From Agromyces sp. 3263 (lineage in GTDB: Bacteria; Actinomycetota; Actinomycetes; Actinomycetales; Microbacteriaceae), in the NCBI RefSeq assembly GCF_031456545.1, contig NZ_JAVDUV010000001.1, positions 2,604,001-2,668,000 on the forward strand: a DNA stretch of 64,000 bases, written 5' to 3'. Shown piece after piece: positions 19,129 through 27,793 of the stretch; position 1 is the first letter of the stretch; every line of letters starts with the position of its first letter. Under the pieces are notes generated by a model that did not search any database, had not been told where the DNA came from, and was given only the letters and a program-made list of their open reading frames with translations. The position numbers were made by a program, and so were the translations under genes.

Positions 19129-19527
19129 ATGACGATGACCGACCCGGTCGCTGACATGCTGACCCGCCTTCGCAACGCGAACTCGGCGCACCACGACTCC
19201 GTGTCGATGCCGAACTCGAAGCTCAAGGCACACATCGCCGAGATCCTCAAGAACGAGGGCTACATCGCCGGCTTCGAGGTCACCGACGCTCGCGTGGGCA
19301 CGACGCTCACGCTGCAGCTCAAGTTCGGCCCGAACCGCGAGCGCTCGATCGCCGGCATCAAGCGCGTCTCGAAGCCCGGCCTCCGCGTCTACGCGAAGTC
19401 GACCGAGATCCCCAAGGTGCTCGGCGGCCTCGGCGTCGCGATCCTGTCCACCTCCAGCGGTCTGCTGACCGACCGCCAGGCCGAGAAGAAGGGCGTGGGT
19501 GGGGAAGTCCTCGCCTACGTGTGGTAG
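19129..19527 (+). CDS. rpsH: 30S ribosomal protein S8
   Basis: S8 binds helix 21 of 16S rRNA and in enterobacteria represses the spc operon. It is 132 residues with [20 protein letters not shown] and the C-terminal [20 protein letters not shown]. An AGGAAA site precedes the ATG at 19129; the second ATG two codons in is an alternative start. Confidence 0.96.
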   Translation: MTMTDPVADMLTRLRNANSAHHDSVSMPNSKLKAHIAEILKNEGYIAGFEVTDARVGTTLTLQLKFGPNRERSIAGIKRVSKPGLRVYAKSTEIPKVLGGLGVAILSTSSGLLTDRQAEKKGVGGEVLAYVW

Positions 19528-19531
19528 TTCC

Positions 19532-20068
19532 ATGTCACGAATCGGACGACTCCCCATCGACATCCCCGCCGGTGTCGACGTCACGGTCGACGGCGCGGCC
19601 GTCACCGTCAAGGGCCCCAAGGGCGAGCTCACGCTCGACGTGCCCACGCCCATCGAGGTCAAGATCGAGGACAACCAGGTGCTCGTCACCCGTCCCGACG
19701 ACGAGCGCGACTCGCGTTCGCGCCACGGCCTGACCCGCTCGCTCATCGCGAACCAGATCCTCGGCGTCACCGAGGGCTACTCCAAGGGCCTCGAGATCGT
19801 CGGCACCGGATACCGCGTCGCCCAGAAGGGCGCGGCCGTCGAGTTCGCGCTCGGCTTCTCGCACCCCGTCACCGTCGAACCGCCGGCCGGCATCACGCTG
19901 ACCGTCGAGGGCAACAACAAGCTCACGGTCGCCGGCATCGACAAGCAGGCCGTCGGCGAGACCGCCGCCAACATCCGCAAGATCAAGAAGCCCGAGCCGT
20001 ACAAGGGCAAGGGCATCCGCTACGCCGGCGAGGTCGTGCGTCGCAAGGCCGGAAAGTCAGGTAAGTAA
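19532..20068 (+). CDS. rplF: 50S ribosomal protein L6
   Basis: L6 lies at the base of the L7/L12 stalk and supports factor binding. It is 178 residues with [20 protein letters not shown], two tandem alpha/beta L6 repeats (the second beginning [18 protein letters not shown]) and the signature [20 protein letters not shown]. It starts four bases after rpsH; an in-frame upstream extension is rejected as it would overlap rpsH and lacks conservation. Confidence 0.96.
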   Translation: MSRIGRLPIDIPAGVDVTVDGAAVTVKGPKGELTLDVPTPIEVKIEDNQVLVTRPDDERDSRSRHGLTRSLIANQILGVTEGYSKGLEIVGTGYRVAQKGAAVEFALGFSHPVTVEPPAGITLTVEGNNKLTVAGIDKQAVGETAANIRKIKKPEPYKGKGIRYAGEVVRRKAGKSGK

Positions 20069-20070
20069 TC

Positions 20071-20430
20071 ATGGCTGTGAAGACCAAGACGGCTGCGCGT
20101 TCGCGCCGCCACACCCGCCTTCGCAAGAAGATCGTCGGCACCGTCGAGCGTCCGCGCCTCGTCGTGACCCGATCGGCCCGCCACGTCTTCGTGCAGGTCG
20201 TCGACGACGCCGCCGGCCGCACCCTGGCATCGGCATCCACCATGGAGGCCGACCTCCGCGCATTCGACGGTGACAAGACCGCGAAGGCGAAGCGGGTCGG
20301 CGAGCTCGTGGCCGAGCGCGCGAAGGAGGCGGGCGTCGAGTCCGTCGTCTTCGACCGCGGCGGCAACAAGTACGCAGGCCGAGTCGCCGCCATCGCCGAT
20401 GGTGCGCGAGAGGCGGGGCTGAGCCTGTGA
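20071..20430 (+). CDS. rplR: 50S ribosomal protein L18
   Basis: L18 binds 5S rRNA. It is 119 residues with [20 protein letters not shown] at the start and [20 protein letters not shown] at the end, where the family signature lies. Two bases separate it from rplF, and its stop overlaps the GTG start of rpsE (GTGA). Confidence 0.96.
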   Translation: MAVKTKTAARSRRHTRLRKKIVGTVERPRLVVTRSARHVFVQVVDDAAGRTLASASTMEADLRAFDGDKTAKAKRVGELVAERAKEAGVESVVFDRGGNKYAGRVAAIADGAREAGLSL

Positions 20431-21125
20431 CCGACAACAAGAAGGAGAACGAGGTGGCTGCAGTGGCAGAGGCACCCGTGGAGACCGCCGCGGCGAGCGC
20501 TCCCCAGAACGAGCCCCGCGAGGCCCGTCGTGGCAGCCGCGACCGTGGCCCGAGCCGTGACCGCGGCGGCCGTGACGCCGAGAAGAGCCAGTTCCTCGAG
20601 CGCGTCGTGACCATCAACCGCGTCTCGAAGGTCGTCAAGGGCGGCCGTCGCTTCAGCTTCACGGCGCTCGTCGTCGTGGGCGACGGCAACGGCCTCGTCG
20701 GCGTCGGCTACGGCAAGGCCCGCGAGGTGCCGACCGCGATCTCGAAGGGCGTCGAGGAGGCGAAGAAGAACTTCTTCCGCGTCCCCCGCGTCGGCGCGAC
20801 CATCCCGCACCCCGTGCAGGGTGAAGCCGCTGCCGGTGTCGTCCTGCTGCGCCCCGCATCGCCCGGTACCGGTGTCATCGCCGGTGGTCCGGTGCGTGCC
20901 GTGCTCGAGTGCGCCGGCATCCACGACGTCCTGAGCAAGTCGCTCGGCTCGTCGAACACCATCAACATCGTGCACGCCACGGTCGAGGCGCTGCAGCAGC
21001 TCGAAGAGCCGCGTGCAGTGGCCGCCCGTCGTGGTCTCGACTACGACGAGGTCGCCCCCGCCCGTCTGCTGCGTGCCGAGGCCCAGGCGGCCGAGGCCGC
21101 CGCAGCAGCGAAGGCAGGTGCCTGA
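20427..21125 (+). CDS. rpsE: 30S ribosomal protein S5
   Basis: S5 contributes to decoding accuracy and mRNA unwinding. The core ([60 protein letters not shown]) is standard. The 232-residue length includes about 50 N-terminal residues of low-complexity Ala/Glu/Arg sequence ([36 protein letters not shown]) common in actinobacterial S5. GTG 20427 overlaps the rplR stop; a GTG ten codons later is a possible alternative start. The stop overlaps rpmD. Confidence 0.95.
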   Translation: MTDNKKENEVAAVAEAPVETAAASAPQNEPREARRGSRDRGPSRDRGGRDAEKSQFLERVVTINRVSKVVKGGRRFSFTALVVVGDGNGLVGVGYGKAREVPTAISKGVEEAKKNFFRVPRVGATIPHPVQGEAAAGVVLLRPASPGTGVIAGGPVRAVLECAGIHDVLSKSLGSSNTINIVHATVEALQQLEEPRAVAARRGLDYDEVAPARLLRAEAQAAEAAAAAKAGA

Positions 21126-21310
21126 TGGCCAAGCAGCTCAAGGTGACCCAGATCAAGTCCAAGGTGAGCGAGAAGCAGTACCAGCGGGACACGCTCCGCA
21201 GCCTCGGGCTCAAGCGCATCGGCCAGTCGGTCGTTCGCGAGGACACCCCGCAGAACCGCGGCTACGTGAACACCGTCGCGCACCTCGTGAAGGTTGAGGA
21301 GATCGACTAA
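21125..21310 (+). CDS. rpmD: 50S ribosomal protein L30
   Basis: A 61-residue protein with [20 protein letters not shown] and the family segment [20 protein letters not shown], covering the whole L30 domain of a short bacterial L30. It overlaps the rpsE stop and the rplO start by one base each, so translation of the three is coupled. L30 is non-essential in some bacteria. Confidence 0.96.
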   Translation: MAKQLKVTQIKSKVSEKQYQRDTLRSLGLKRIGQSVVREDTPQNRGYVNTVAHLVKVEEID

Positions 21311-21972
21311 TGGCAGACAACGAGAAGACGACCGAGGTCGCCGAGCCCAAGAAGGCTCCGGCGAAGAAGGCCGCCGCGAAGCCCGCCGCCGAGAAGTCGG
21401 AGAAGGCTCCCGCGAAGAAGGCGCCGGCCAAGGCCGCCGCCGCGAAGACCGACGACGCGAAGGCCGAGAAGGCCCCCGCGAAGAAGGCCCCGGCGAAGAA
21501 GGCTGCCGACAAGGACGCCGTCGACGCCAAGCGCGAGCCCGTGCTGAAGGTGCACCACCTTCGCCCGGCGCCCGGCGCCAAGAAGGACAAGACCCGCGTC
21601 GGACGCGGTGAGGGTTCGAAGGGCAAGACCGCCGGTCGCGGCACCAAGGGCTCCAAGGCCCGCAACAACATCCGCCCCGGGTTCGAGGGTGGCCAGCTTC
21701 CGTACCACATGCGTGCGCCGAAGCTGCGCGGCTTCAAGAACCCGTTCCGCGTCGAGTACCAGGTGGTCAATCTGGAGAAGCTCGCCGAGCTCTACCCGAA
21801 GGGCGGCGACGTCACCGTCGCCGATCTCGTCGAGAAGGGTGCCGTCCGCAAGAACGAGCGCGTCAAGGTGCTCGGCAACGGCGACATCCAGGTGAAGCTC
21901 AACGTGGCGGTCGACAAGGTCTCCGGCTCCGCCGAGCAGAAGATCGTCGCCGCAGGCGGCTCGGTCAAGTAG
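21310..21972 (+). CDS. rplO: 50S ribosomal protein L15 with a lysine/alanine/proline-rich N-terminal extension
   Basis: L15 is a late-assembly 50S protein. The conserved domain starts near residue 78 ([20 protein letters not shown]) and continues with [20 protein letters not shown] and [20 protein letters not shown]. Before it is an extension of about 77 residues made of PAKKA, KAPAKK and AAAKP repeats interrupted by acidic stretches, resembling histone H1 or mycobacterial HupB tails. The usual bacterial L15 is about 145 residues; this one is 220. The extension could bind rRNA or DNA non-specifically. The rpmD overlap supports the start. Confidence 0.95.
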   Translation: MADNEKTTEVAEPKKAPAKKAAAKPAAEKSEKAPAKKAPAKAAAAKTDDAKAEKAPAKKAPAKKAADKDAVDAKREPVLKVHHLRPAPGAKKDKTRVGRGEGSKGKTAGRGTKGSKARNNIRPGFEGGQLPYHMRAPKLRGFKNPFRVEYQVVNLEKLAELYPKGGDVTVADLVEKGAVRKNERVKVLGNGDIQVKLNVAVDKVSGSAEQKIVAAGGSVK

Positions 21973-21991
21973 GCCGCAGCATCACCGATTG

Positions 21992-22045
21992 TTCGAGCCT
22001 GTCGGGACCTCGCGTATGATTCACGGGGGTCTCGACAGGCTCGAG
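21992..22045 (+). repeat. inverted REP-like pair between rplO and secY
   Basis: TTCGAGCCTGTCGGGACC (21992-22009) and GGTCTCGACAGGCTCGAG (22028-22045) are complementary over 12 contiguous bases plus four more after one G-U pair, with an 18-base loop. The same word occurs singly at 12226. The fold would form a strong hairpin between rplO and secY and may lower read-through or mark a processing point. Confidence 0.55.
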
Positions 22046-22109
22046 CCGCATACGGACTGAGTCCGGGGCGGCATGACATCAGCTCCAAGACGGAGCCACA
22101 GGAGGACGA

Positions 22110-23429
22110 GTGTTCAACGCCATCGGGCGGATCTTCCGCACGCCGGATCTTCGCCGCAAGCTCGGGTTCACGCTGGGCATCGTCGCCCTGTTCCGGCTCG
22201 GCTCCTTCATCCCGGCGCCGTTCGTGGACTTCAGCAACGTGCAGGCGTGTCTCGCGGCGAGCCAAGGGGCATCCGGTCTCTACGACCTCGTCAACCTCTT
22301 CTCGGGCGGCGCGCTGCTGCAGCTGTCGATCTTCGCGCTCGGCATCATGCCGTACATCACGGCGTCGATCATCGTGCAGCTGCTGCGCGTGGTCATCCCT
22401 CACTTCGAGACCCTCTACAAGGAGGGCCAGGCCGGCCAGGGCAAGCTCACGCAGTACACCCGCTACCTGACCATCGCCCTCGGCGTGCTCCAGTCGACGA
22501 CCCTCATCACCGTGGCTCGCTCGGGCGCACTGTTCCCGACCGGCGCCCCGGAGTGCTCGCAGCTCATCACGAACGACGCCTGGTACGCCATGCTCCTGAT
22601 GGTCATCACGATGACCGCGGGCACCGGCCTCATCATGTGGATGGGTGAGCTCATCACCGAGCGCGGCATCGGCAACGGCATGTCGCTGCTCATCTTCACG
22701 TCCATCGCGGCGCAGTTCCCCGGCTCGCTCTGGGCCATCGGCATCGCCCGCGGCTGGGACGTCTTCGGGATCGTCCTCCTGGTCGGCCTCGCGGTGGTCG
22801 TCGGCGTCGTGTTCGTCGAGCAGTCGCAACGCCGCATCCCGGTGCAGTACGCGAAGCGGATGGTCGGCCGGCGAACGTACGGCGGCAACAACACCTACAT
22901 CCCGATCAAGGTCAACATGGCCGGCGTCGTGCCCGTCATCTTCGCCTCGTCGCTGCTCTACCTGCCGGCGCTCATCGCCCAGTTCAACCAGCCGGCCGCC
23001 GGTGAAGAGCCGCAGCCCTGGGTCGTGTGGATCACGAACTACCTCACCAAGGGCGACCACCCGCTCTACATGCTCCTCTACTTCCTGCTCATCGTCGGGT
23101 TCACGTACTTCTACGTGGCGATCACGTTCAACCCCGACGAGGTCTCCGAGAACATGAAGAAGTACGGCGGCTTCATCCCCGGCATCCGTGCCGGGCGCCC
23201 GACGGCCGAGTACCTCGATTACGTGCTCACCCGCATCACGCTGCCCGGCTCGTTCTACCTCGGCGCGATCGCGCTGCTGCCGCTCATCGCGTTCAGCCTC
23301 GTGGGGGCGAACTCGAACTTCCCGTTCGGCGGCGCCTCGATCCTGATCATCGTCGGCGTCGGCCTCGAGACGGTCAAGCAGATCGACGCCCAGCTCCAGC
23401 AGCGTCACTACGAGGGGCTCCTCCGATGA
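22110..23429 (+). CDS. secY: preprotein translocase subunit SecY
   Basis: SecY is the channel of the general secretion pathway in the cytoplasmic membrane. It is 439 residues with ten hydrophobic helices, the FNAIGRIFRTPDLRRKLGFT N-terminus, the plug region after helix one, LGIMPYITASIIVQLLRVVI and the cytoplasmic loop motif EQSQRRIPVQYAKR. The start is GTG 22110, preceded by GGAGG. The stop overlaps the adk start (ATGA). Confidence 0.97.
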   Translation: MFNAIGRIFRTPDLRRKLGFTLGIVALFRLGSFIPAPFVDFSNVQACLAASQGASGLYDLVNLFSGGALLQLSIFALGIMPYITASIIVQLLRVVIPHFETLYKEGQAGQGKLTQYTRYLTIALGVLQSTTLITVARSGALFPTGAPECSQLITNDAWYAMLLMVITMTAGTGLIMWMGELITERGIGNGMSLLIFTSIAAQFPGSLWAIGIARGWDVFGIVLLVGLAVVVGVVFVEQSQRRIPVQYAKRMVGRRTYGGNNTYIPIKVNMAGVVPVIFASSLLYLPALIAQFNQPAAGEEPQPWVVWITNYLTKGDHPLYMLLYFLLIVGFTYFYVAITFNPDEVSENMKKYGGFIPGIRAGRPTAEYLDYVLTRITLPGSFYLGAIALLPLIAFSLVGANSNFPFGGASILIIVGVGLETVKQIDAQLQQRHYEGLLR

Positions 23430-24058
23430 CGGGGTCGGCCACCGGCTCCGCGCGGTTCCTGATCGTCGGCCCCCAGGGGTCGGGCAAGGGCACCCAGGGC
23501 GTCCTCGTCGCCGAGGCCTTCGGCGTTCCCGCGATCTCCACGGGCGATGTCTTCCGCGAGAACATCTCGGGCGGCACCGAGCTCGGTTCGCGCGTACAGG
23601 CGATCGTCGAGGCCGGGGATCTCGTGCCCGACGAGCTCACGTGCGAGCTCGTGCGCGACCGGCTCGCGCAGCCTGACGCCGCGCGCGGCTTCCTGCTCGA
23701 CGGGTTCCCCCGCAACCGCGCCCAGGTCGCCGACCTGGAGGAGTTCCTCGCCGGTCGCGACGAGGCGCTCGACGCGGTCATCGAGCTCAGCGTGCCGCGT
23801 GACGAGAGCATCTCCCGGCTGCGCCAGCGGGCGATCGACCAGGGCCGCACGGACGACACCGAACAGGTGATCGCGAATCGCCTTGCGATCTACGAGCGCG
23901 AGACCGCCCCGATCCTCGAGGAGTACCGCGGTAAGGGCCTCGTCGTCCAGGTGGACGGCGTCGGCACCCTCGACGAGGTCACCGAGCGCATCTTCGACGC
24001 GCTCGCCGACCGCGGCCTTCGCGCCACGGGCGACGGCGGCAACGGCGCGGCTGCCTGA
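23426..24058 (+). CDS. adk: adenylate kinase
   Basis: The enzyme interconverts ATP + AMP and 2 ADP. It is 210 residues with the P-loop GPQGSGKGT (15-23), the AMP-binding STGDVFREN and the conserved LLDGFPRNRAQ. The segment after the second nucleotide motif goes straight from RQRAIDQGRTDDTEQVI to the C-terminal helices, so this is a short-LID form without zinc cysteines, as usual in actinobacteria. It overlaps secY by four bases and precedes map by six. Confidence 0.96.
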   Translation: MTGSATGSARFLIVGPQGSGKGTQGVLVAEAFGVPAISTGDVFRENISGGTELGSRVQAIVEAGDLVPDELTCELVRDRLAQPDAARGFLLDGFPRNRAQVADLEEFLAGRDEALDAVIELSVPRDESISRLRQRAIDQGRTDDTEQVIANRLAIYERETAPILEEYRGKGLVVQVDGVGTLDEVTERIFDALADRGLRATGDGGNGAAA

Positions 24059-24064
24059 GCCGGC

Positions 24065-24892
24065 GTGTTCCGTCGCTCGATCTACAAGTCCCCGGCCGAA
24101 CTCCGCTCGATGGTGGCCGCCGGTGCGGCCACCGCGGCGGCGCTCGACGAGGCACGTCGCCTGCTCGCCCCCGGCGTGACACCGCTCGAGCTCGATGCGG
24201 CCGCCGAGCGGGTGATCCGGGGCCTCGGGGGGATCCCGAACTTCCAGCTGGTGCCCGGATACCGGCACACGCTGTGCGTCTCGGTGGACGACGACGTCGT
24301 GCACGGCATCCCCGGAGACCGCGCGTTCCGCCCCGGGGACATCGTCTCCGTCGACGGCGGCGCGGAGGTGGACGGCTGGAACGGCGACGCCGCGTTCACC
24401 GTGGTGCTGCCCGACCCCTCGCGGCCGGACGTGGTGGCGGCGCGGGAGCTCCTCTCCTCGGTGACCGAGGCGGCGCTCTGGCGCGGCATCGCGACGCTCG
24501 CGCACGCGCGGCATCTGAACGAGGTCGGGGCCGCCATCGAGGAGCACGTCCACGATGCCGGCGACTACGGCATCCTCACCGACTACGTCGGTCACGGCAT
24601 CGGCCGCACCATGCACGAGGAACCCCCGGTCTTCAACTACCGGGTCGACCGCAAGGGCCCGACCGTGAAGCCCGGCCTGGTCGTCGCGATCGAGCCCATG
24701 GTGGTCGCCGGTGACCTCGAGACCTTCGTCCGCGACGACGAGTGGACGGTCACCACCGCCGACGGGGCCGACTCCGCGCATTGGGAGCACTCGGTCGCCG
24801 TGCACGAGGGCGGCATCTGGGTGCTCACCGCCGAGGATGGCGGAGCGGCGGGCCTCGCCCCCTTCGGCGTCGTCCCGGTCCCGTTCGCCTAG
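24065..24892 (+). CDS. map: type I methionine aminopeptidase
   Basis: The enzyme removes the N-terminal methionine from nascent proteins. It is 275 residues with all family residues in register: His80 (VVHGIPG), metal ligands Asp97 (SVDGG), Asp108 (NGDAAF), His177 (VGHGIG), Glu210 (AIEPM) and Glu241 (HWEHSV). GTG 24065 gives the start MFRRSIYKSPAELRSMVAAG; no strong Shine-Dalgarno is present, in keeping with coupling to adk. In many actinobacteria infA follows map directly; here the PTS segment intervenes. Confidence 0.95.
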   Translation: MFRRSIYKSPAELRSMVAAGAATAAALDEARRLLAPGVTPLELDAAAERVIRGLGGIPNFQLVPGYRHTLCVSVDDDVVHGIPGDRAFRPGDIVSVDGGAEVDGWNGDAAFTVVLPDPSRPDVVAARELLSSVTEAALWRGIATLAHARHLNEVGAAIEEHVHDAGDYGILTDYVGHGIGRTMHEEPPVFNYRVDRKGPTVKPGLVVAIEPMVVAGDLETFVRDDEWTVTTADGADSAHWEHSVAVHEGGIWVLTAEDGGAAGLAPFGVVPVPFA

Positions 24893-24907
24893 CGGGAGCC
24901 GGGAGGC

Positions 24908-24925
24908 CGGCGCCATCAGGCGCCG
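24908..24925. terminator. short bidirectional hairpin between map and the PRD regulator
   Basis: CGGCGCC and GGCGCCG pair exactly around the loop ATCA. The reversed stop codon of the regulator gene (24916-24918) lies in the loop and stem, so the hairpin serves both convergent genes. The stem is only seven base pairs. Confidence 0.45.
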
Positions 24926-26856
24926 TGCGGTTCCATCAGTCGGGCGAGCTCGACGAGCAGCCCGGGATAGTCCGTCGCGCCGCGCACCAGCCGTTGCACG
25001 TTCTCGCGCTCCGAGAACGCCTCGACGAACTGGTCGAACACCTCCTGGAACTCCGCGCGGCCGCTCTCGGAGAACGCGATCAGGGCGACCACGTTGACGT
25101 TCACGCCACCCCAGTCGATCGGCACGTCGTCGACGGCGATGGCGATCGCCGTGCGCCGTGCGGACATGGTCATCGCGTGCGGAACGGCGAGGTGCTCGGT
25201 GAAGGCCGTCGACGACAGGCGCTCCCGCGCAAGGGCCCCCTCGACGTAGGCCTGGTCGATGACGTCGGCACCGATCATGCGGTCGCCGAGCATCCGGATC
25301 GCGCCGTCCCGATCGAGCCCGCGCAGGCCGCGCACGAACAGCTCGGGCGCGATGTACCCCGACAGGCTGGCCGCCAATCGCGCCCGTCGGCGCGCCCGCC
25401 GCACCCGCGACACCTCAGCGCGAACGCGTTCGAGGTCGGCCTCGCTGGGGAACGGCGAGACCAGGACCAGGTGCTCCGTCGGGGCGGACGGCTCCAGCAC
25501 GGCCACGAGCACGTCGGCCGACTCGGCTCCGTCGCCGTCGGCCACGACCTCCACGTCGTCGTCGACCGCCGATCGGATGCGCGCCTCGAGCGCTCGGTGC
25601 ACGTCGTGGTACGCGGGCGCCGCGACCGCCAGGCGCACCGTGCCGCCGCGCGACCGTCGCTGGTCCAGGTGCGCGCCGACGTGCATCGCGATGTACGCGA
25701 TCTCGTCGTCGGTGACGCCGATGCCCTCGGTGCGTGCCAGCTCGCTCGCGATGTACACCGCGAGCTCGTAGATGAGCGGGTAGGCCGCCTTGATCGAGGC
25801 GGTGAGCGGGTTGCGCGAGAACCTCGCGTCCGTCGCCCGCGCCACCAGGTTGTCGACGTGCAGCGCCAGCCGGTCGATGAACTCCTCGTCGTCGAGGTCG
25901 ATGAGGTAGGCGGATGAGGCGCTCGCGACGATGCGGCGGACGAGGGGCACCCGTGGTGAGAGGGGCCGGCCCGCGGCATCCGCCCGCGCCGTCGCGGTGG
26001 TGCGCGTCGCGGCACGGGTCTCGAGGAGCCGGGTGAGGTGCTGGAGGTCGGCCGGGCCGATGTCGGTGCCGAAGTGCTCGCCGACGAGCCGCGTGACGAG
26101 CTCGGCGAGGGGGCCCGTGGTCGTCGGGTCCGCGGACTCGGCGCGACTGCGGCCGTCCGCGGCGGTCCCAGCGCCCCGGTCGCCCGGGTCCTGCGGCTCC
26201 TGCGTCTCCAGCGGATGGTCGGCGGCGACCCGGTCGAGCGCGATGGCGGCGTGCAGCAGCACATCGTTGAGGCCGTACTCGTTCGGCGCGTAGCCCGCGT
26301 CGGCGAGGCCGGCGACCAGTGCGGTTCGGAAGTCGGACACCTCGGGGAAAGCGGCCCGCAGCGCGTCGAGCTCCAGCATGCCGCGCGACGACTCCTCGCG
26401 GAAGAGCGCACCGAGCAGGCGTCGGCGCGCCGACTCGGGCCCCTCGAGGACGATGCGCGGCCCGCGCCGCACGAGGGTGAGGCCCGTGCCCTCGAGTCGG
26501 GCGCGCACCCGGCCGAGGTCGCTCTCGAACGTCGAGTCGCTGACGTGCGCCGCGGCGGCGGTCTCGTACACGTCGAGGCCGTCGGTCGCGTCGATGAGCG
26601 AGCGGATGACGCGCGCCACGCGCATCGCCGGCGTCGAGTCGCGTCGCGGCGGGGTGCGCTTGCCGGCCCAGGCCGCGCGATCGAGCCGGTAGCCCGCCGG
26701 ACCCGACTCGACGACCGTGCCGCCCTCGTTCGCCTGCGCGGCATAGCTGCGGATGGTGCGCGGGGTGACGTCGAGGCGAGCGGCGAGTTCGGCGGCGGTC
26801 GTCCAGCCGCCGGCGTGCGCGAGCGTGTCGACGAGGCGCTCCCACTTCTCGGCCAC
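24916..26856 (-). CDS. mtlR: PRD-type transcriptional regulator with PTS EIIB-like and EIIA domains (MtlR/BglG-like activator)
   Basis: A 646-residue regulator. Order: N-terminal DNA-binding HTH (about 15-50, WTTAAELAARLDVTPRTIRS), a second HTH-like region, PRD1 around NDVLLHAAIALDRVA, PRD2 with IAMHVGAHLDQRR, an EIIB-like segment (RLAVAAPAYHDVHRALEARI) that has no cysteine, and a C-terminal EIIA (fructose/mannitol type) with the phospho-histidine His560 in AVPHAMT. Proteins of this layout activate PTS operons and are switched by HPr and EII phosphorylation. It is divergent from the EIIB-ptsH-ptsI-mtlA-mtlF-mtlD genes, so mannitol control is the best guess. GTG start with GGGAG upstream. The missing EIIB cysteine sits next to a separate EIIB gene. 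Confidence 0.8.
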   Translation of the reverse strand: MAEKWERLVDTLAHAGGWTTAAELAARLDVTPRTIRSYAAQANEGGTVVESGPAGYRLDRAAWAGKRTPPRRDSTPAMRVARVIRSLIDATDGLDVYETAAAAHVSDSTFESDLGRVRARLEGTGLTLVRRGPRIVLEGPESARRRLLGALFREESSRGMLELDALRAAFPEVSDFRTALVAGLADAGYAPNEYGLNDVLLHAAIALDRVAADHPLETQEPQDPGDRGAGTAADGRSRAESADPTTTGPLAELVTRLVGEHFGTDIGPADLQHLTRLLETRAATRTTATARADAAGRPLSPRVPLVRRIVASASSAYLIDLDDEEFIDRLALHVDNLVARATDARFSRNPLTASIKAAYPLIYELAVYIASELARTEGIGVTDDEIAYIAMHVGAHLDQRRSRGGTVRLAVAAPAYHDVHRALEARIRSAVDDDVEVVADGDGAESADVLVAVLEPSAPTEHLVLVSPFPSEADLERVRAEVSRVRRARRRARLAASLSGYIAPELFVRGLRGLDRDGAIRMLGDRMIGADVIDQAYVEGALARERLSSTAFTEHLAVPHAMTMSARRTAIAIAVDDVPIDWGGVNVNVVALIAFSESGRAEFQEVFDQFVEAFSERENVQRLVRGATDYPGLLVELARLMEPHGA

Positions 26857-27081
26857 TGCAGCTCCCGGGTGTCACCGGCGCCACGCGACGCCGTGCGGTG
26901 CAGCCAGTCAACCACCGACGCGCCGTCCCGTGGCCCGATCAGCGATCGGTTTCCGGGGGTGCGGAAGCGAATCGGGTGGCTCGCAACCGGAACCGGTCGG
27001 CAGACTCGTTCCATCGCGGCGGGATGCCGTGGCCGAACGATCGACGAGGACCGGGCGAGAACCGGGCGAGGAGGCTTGGTG
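26857..27081. promoter_or_regulatory. divergent regulatory region with inverted repeats, candidate operator
   Basis: This 225-base spacer separates the regulator from the EIIB gene. CCGATC-AGC-GATCGG at 26935-26949 is a perfect inverted repeat, followed by TTCCG...CGGAA at 26951-26966 and ACCGGAACCGGT near 26986. These are candidate sites for the PRD regulator. I do not see a confident -35/-10 pair. Confidence 0.35.
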
Positions 27082-27393
27082 GTGCGCATCATCGTGGTCT
27101 GTGGCGCTGGCGCATCCAGCACCTTCATCGCCCATCGCATCCGGCGGGCCGCCTCGAACCGGGGAATCGAGGTGCGTGCGAACGCGACGAGCGAATCACA
27201 GCTCGACGCGGCGCTCGCCGACGCGGACGTGCTCCTCGTCGGCGCCCACCTCGTCGACCGCATCGGCCAGCTGCGCGAACGCGCGGCCGCGGCATCCGTG
27301 CCGTTCGCCATCCTCACCTCGGAGGCGGCCGCCGCCCCCGACGGGGAGGACGCCCTCGACCTCGCCCTCGAGTTCGCTGGGGCGGCGTCATGA
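27082..27393 (+). CDS. stand-alone PTS EIIB component (lactose/cellobiose-like fold)
   Basis: A 103-residue cytoplasmic phosphocarrier. The phospho-accepting Cys7 lies in RIIVVCGAGASSTFIAHRIR, the loop typical of lactose/cellobiose-type IIB proteins (CGAGxSS). The later strand VLLVGAHLVDRIG also fits. GTG 27082 is preferred because GAGGAGG is seven bases upstream; GTG 27079 is possible. No matching IIC or IIA gene is adjacent, and MtlA already has its own IIB domain, so this protein may serve a transporter elsewhere or a regulatory role with the PRD protein. It precedes ptsH by 91 bases. Confidence 0.75.
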   Translation: MRIIVVCGAGASSTFIAHRIRRAASNRGIEVRANATSESQLDAALADADVLLVGAHLVDRIGQLRERAAAASVPFAILTSEAAAAPDGEDALDLALEFAGAAS

Positions 27394-27440
27394 ACCCGAG
27401 CACGGTGCGCGCCGCGGTTCCCACCGCAGTGGCCCCGGGC

Positions 27441-27446
27441 TATGGT
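27441..27446 (+). promoter_or_regulatory. putative -10 box of the ptsH-ptsI operon
   Basis: TATGGT at 27441-27446 with TTCCCA at 27418-27423, 17 bases apart, forms a weak promoter ahead of ptsH. It would place transcription about 30 bases before the ptsH start, after the end of the EIIB gene. Confidence 0.35.
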
Positions 27447-27484
27447 GAACGAGGGAACGGAAGCCAGCGACGGAGACCGGAGTC

Positions 27485-27751
27485 ATGGTGGAACGCACTG
27501 TTCGAATCGGATCGACCCACGGCCTGCACGCCCGGCCTGCGAAGCTCTTCACGCAGGCCGCTGCCGCATCCGGCGCGTCGGTCACCATCCAGAAGGCCGG
27601 CGGCGCACCCGTCAATGCGGCGAGCATCCTCGCCGTCATCGCGCAGGGCATCGACCACGGCGACGACGTCACGATCGTCGTCGACGGCGGCGACGAGCCG
27701 GCCGTGCTCGACCAGCTCGTGGAGTTGCTCAGCACCGACCACGACGAATAG
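27485..27751 (+). CDS. ptsH: phosphocarrier protein HPr
   Basis: HPr passes phosphate from Enzyme I to sugar-specific EIIA proteins. It is 88 residues with the active-site His15 in STHGLHARPAKLF and the regulatory-site region VNAASILAVI around Ser47. The residue before that serine is alanine, not the lysine of Firmicutes HPr, so HPr-kinase control is not expected. It is followed 42 bases later by ptsI in the same operon. Confidence 0.93.
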   Translation: MVERTVRIGSTHGLHARPAKLFTQAAAASGASVTIQKAGGAPVNAASILAVIAQGIDHGDDVTIVVDGGDEPAVLDQLVELLSTDHDE

Positions 27752-27793
27752 CGCGCGGCATCCGTCGCCCGGGCATCCGAACGGGGAGGGCGA

